This document shows, in pieces, positions 5,965 to 6,287 of a stretch of 6,287 nt of DNA. The position numbers and the translations under genes were made by a program. How positions within the stretch are numbered: the stretch's first letter is position 1; each line of letters begins with the position of its first letter. Under the pieces are notes generated by a model. It was not told the DNA's origin, did no database searches, and saw only the letters and a list, made by a program, of their open reading frames with translations. The DNA comes from an uncultured Actinomycetes bacterium. GTDB taxonomy: Bacteria; Actinomycetota; Acidimicrobiia; Acidimicrobiales; Microtrichaceae. Location: the NCBI GenBank assembly GCA_903953195.1, contig CAJBIS010000434.1, positions 1 through 6,287 on the forward strand, in the 5' to 3' direction.

Positions 5965-6287
5965 CGACCCCCGTGCTCGACCCGTGGGACGTGTCGGACC
6001 GGCCGCGGCCCGAGCGGGAACGCCGCGGACCCACAGCATGGACCGCGGTGCCGATCGCCGCCCTGCTCGGAGCGTTCGGTCCCGTGATCCGTCAGCTCTC
6101 GTTGGGACCGTCGACGCGAGTCGCCGCGCTCGCGCTCGCCGGCACGGCCGTGGTGTGGGCCGCCGCGGTGCTGACGCTGCGTGGGGCCCTCGGGGCGTCG
6201 ACTGTGCAGCGGTGGGTCGCCGGGTTCGGACTCGCGGCCTGCTCGGTCGCCGCGGGTGCGCTCATCGTCGGCGAGATCGGGCGGGCA
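5961..6287 (+). CDS. Membrane protein of unknown function, N-terminal part, cut by the right edge
   Basis: GTG at 5961 overlaps the carbamoyltransferase stop in a GTGA junction, and the frame stays open for 109 codons to the window edge with high-G+C third positions. The first 26 residues are hydrophilic (VTTPVLDPWDVSDRPRPERE and onward) and are followed by three hydrophobic segments (about 27-43, 54-73 and 85-104), so the protein is inserted in the membrane with no cleaved signal peptide. Carbamoyltransferases of this family are often followed by small SxtJ-like membrane proteins; the position fits, but I do not see a convincing sequence match. The stretch LSLGPSTRVAALALAG instead resembles LWSMGPTGRSGALVVAV near the N-terminus of the 2236-4104 membrane protein, so it may be the start of a second large membrane protein. 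The 4-base overlap implies translational coupling with the carbamoyltransferase. Confidence 0.75.
   Translation, partial: MTTPVLDPWDVSDRPRPERERRGPTAWTAVPIAALLGAFGPVIRQLSLGPSTRVAALALAGTAVVWAAAVLTLRGALGASTVQRWVAGFGLAACSVAAGALIVGEIGRA

Noticed and set aside
4003..6039. A 678-codon open frame on the minus strand
   Set aside because: It lies opposite the carbamoyltransferase, whose motifs are unmistakable. The antisense product is low-complexity, rich in Arg, His and Gly, and matches no family.

Overview
This is a high-G+C window with coding frames whose third codon positions are almost all G or C. Starts are a mix of ATG and GTG, and two gene starts look leaderless (a -10 hexamer sits 6-8 bases before the ATG). 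This style fits an actinobacterium. An Acidimicrobiia-like lineage is only a guess from protein flavour, and nothing here fixes the taxon. There are no tRNA or rRNA genes, CRISPR arrays or insertion sequences, and no gene-free stretch longer than about 65 bases.

Layout: a minus-strand gene of unknown function (1-358) runs off the left edge. A divergent intergenic region (359-421) separates it from a rightward series that fills the rest of the window. That series begins with a PhyH-type Fe(II)/2-oxoglutarate dioxygenase carrying a long C-terminal extension (422-1873). Next come a possible 21-codon mini-gene (1875-1940) and a short ORF (1937-2248) that encodes only the start of a B12-binding radical SAM protein. 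These are followed by a large polytopic membrane protein resembling a GT-C glycosyltransferase (2236-4104). A short intergenic segment with an inverted repeat and a second promoter-like site leads to a complete carbamoyltransferase of the NodU/TobZ family (4156-5964). A membrane protein (5961-6287) starts on the carbamoyltransferase stop codon and is cut by the right edge.

Together these genes look like part of a biosynthetic or surface-glycan decoration locus. A dioxygenase could hydroxylate a lipid or small molecule, a GT-C-like protein could transfer a sugar from a lipid carrier outside the membrane, and the carbamoyltransferase could cap a hydroxyl with a carbamoyl group in the cytoplasm. 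The joint product is inference; the sequence shows only the families. The most unusual points are the radical SAM gene that has lost its catalytic part, the coupled mini-ORF before it, the fused C-terminal domain of the dioxygenase, and a possible N-terminal kinship between the two membrane proteins.
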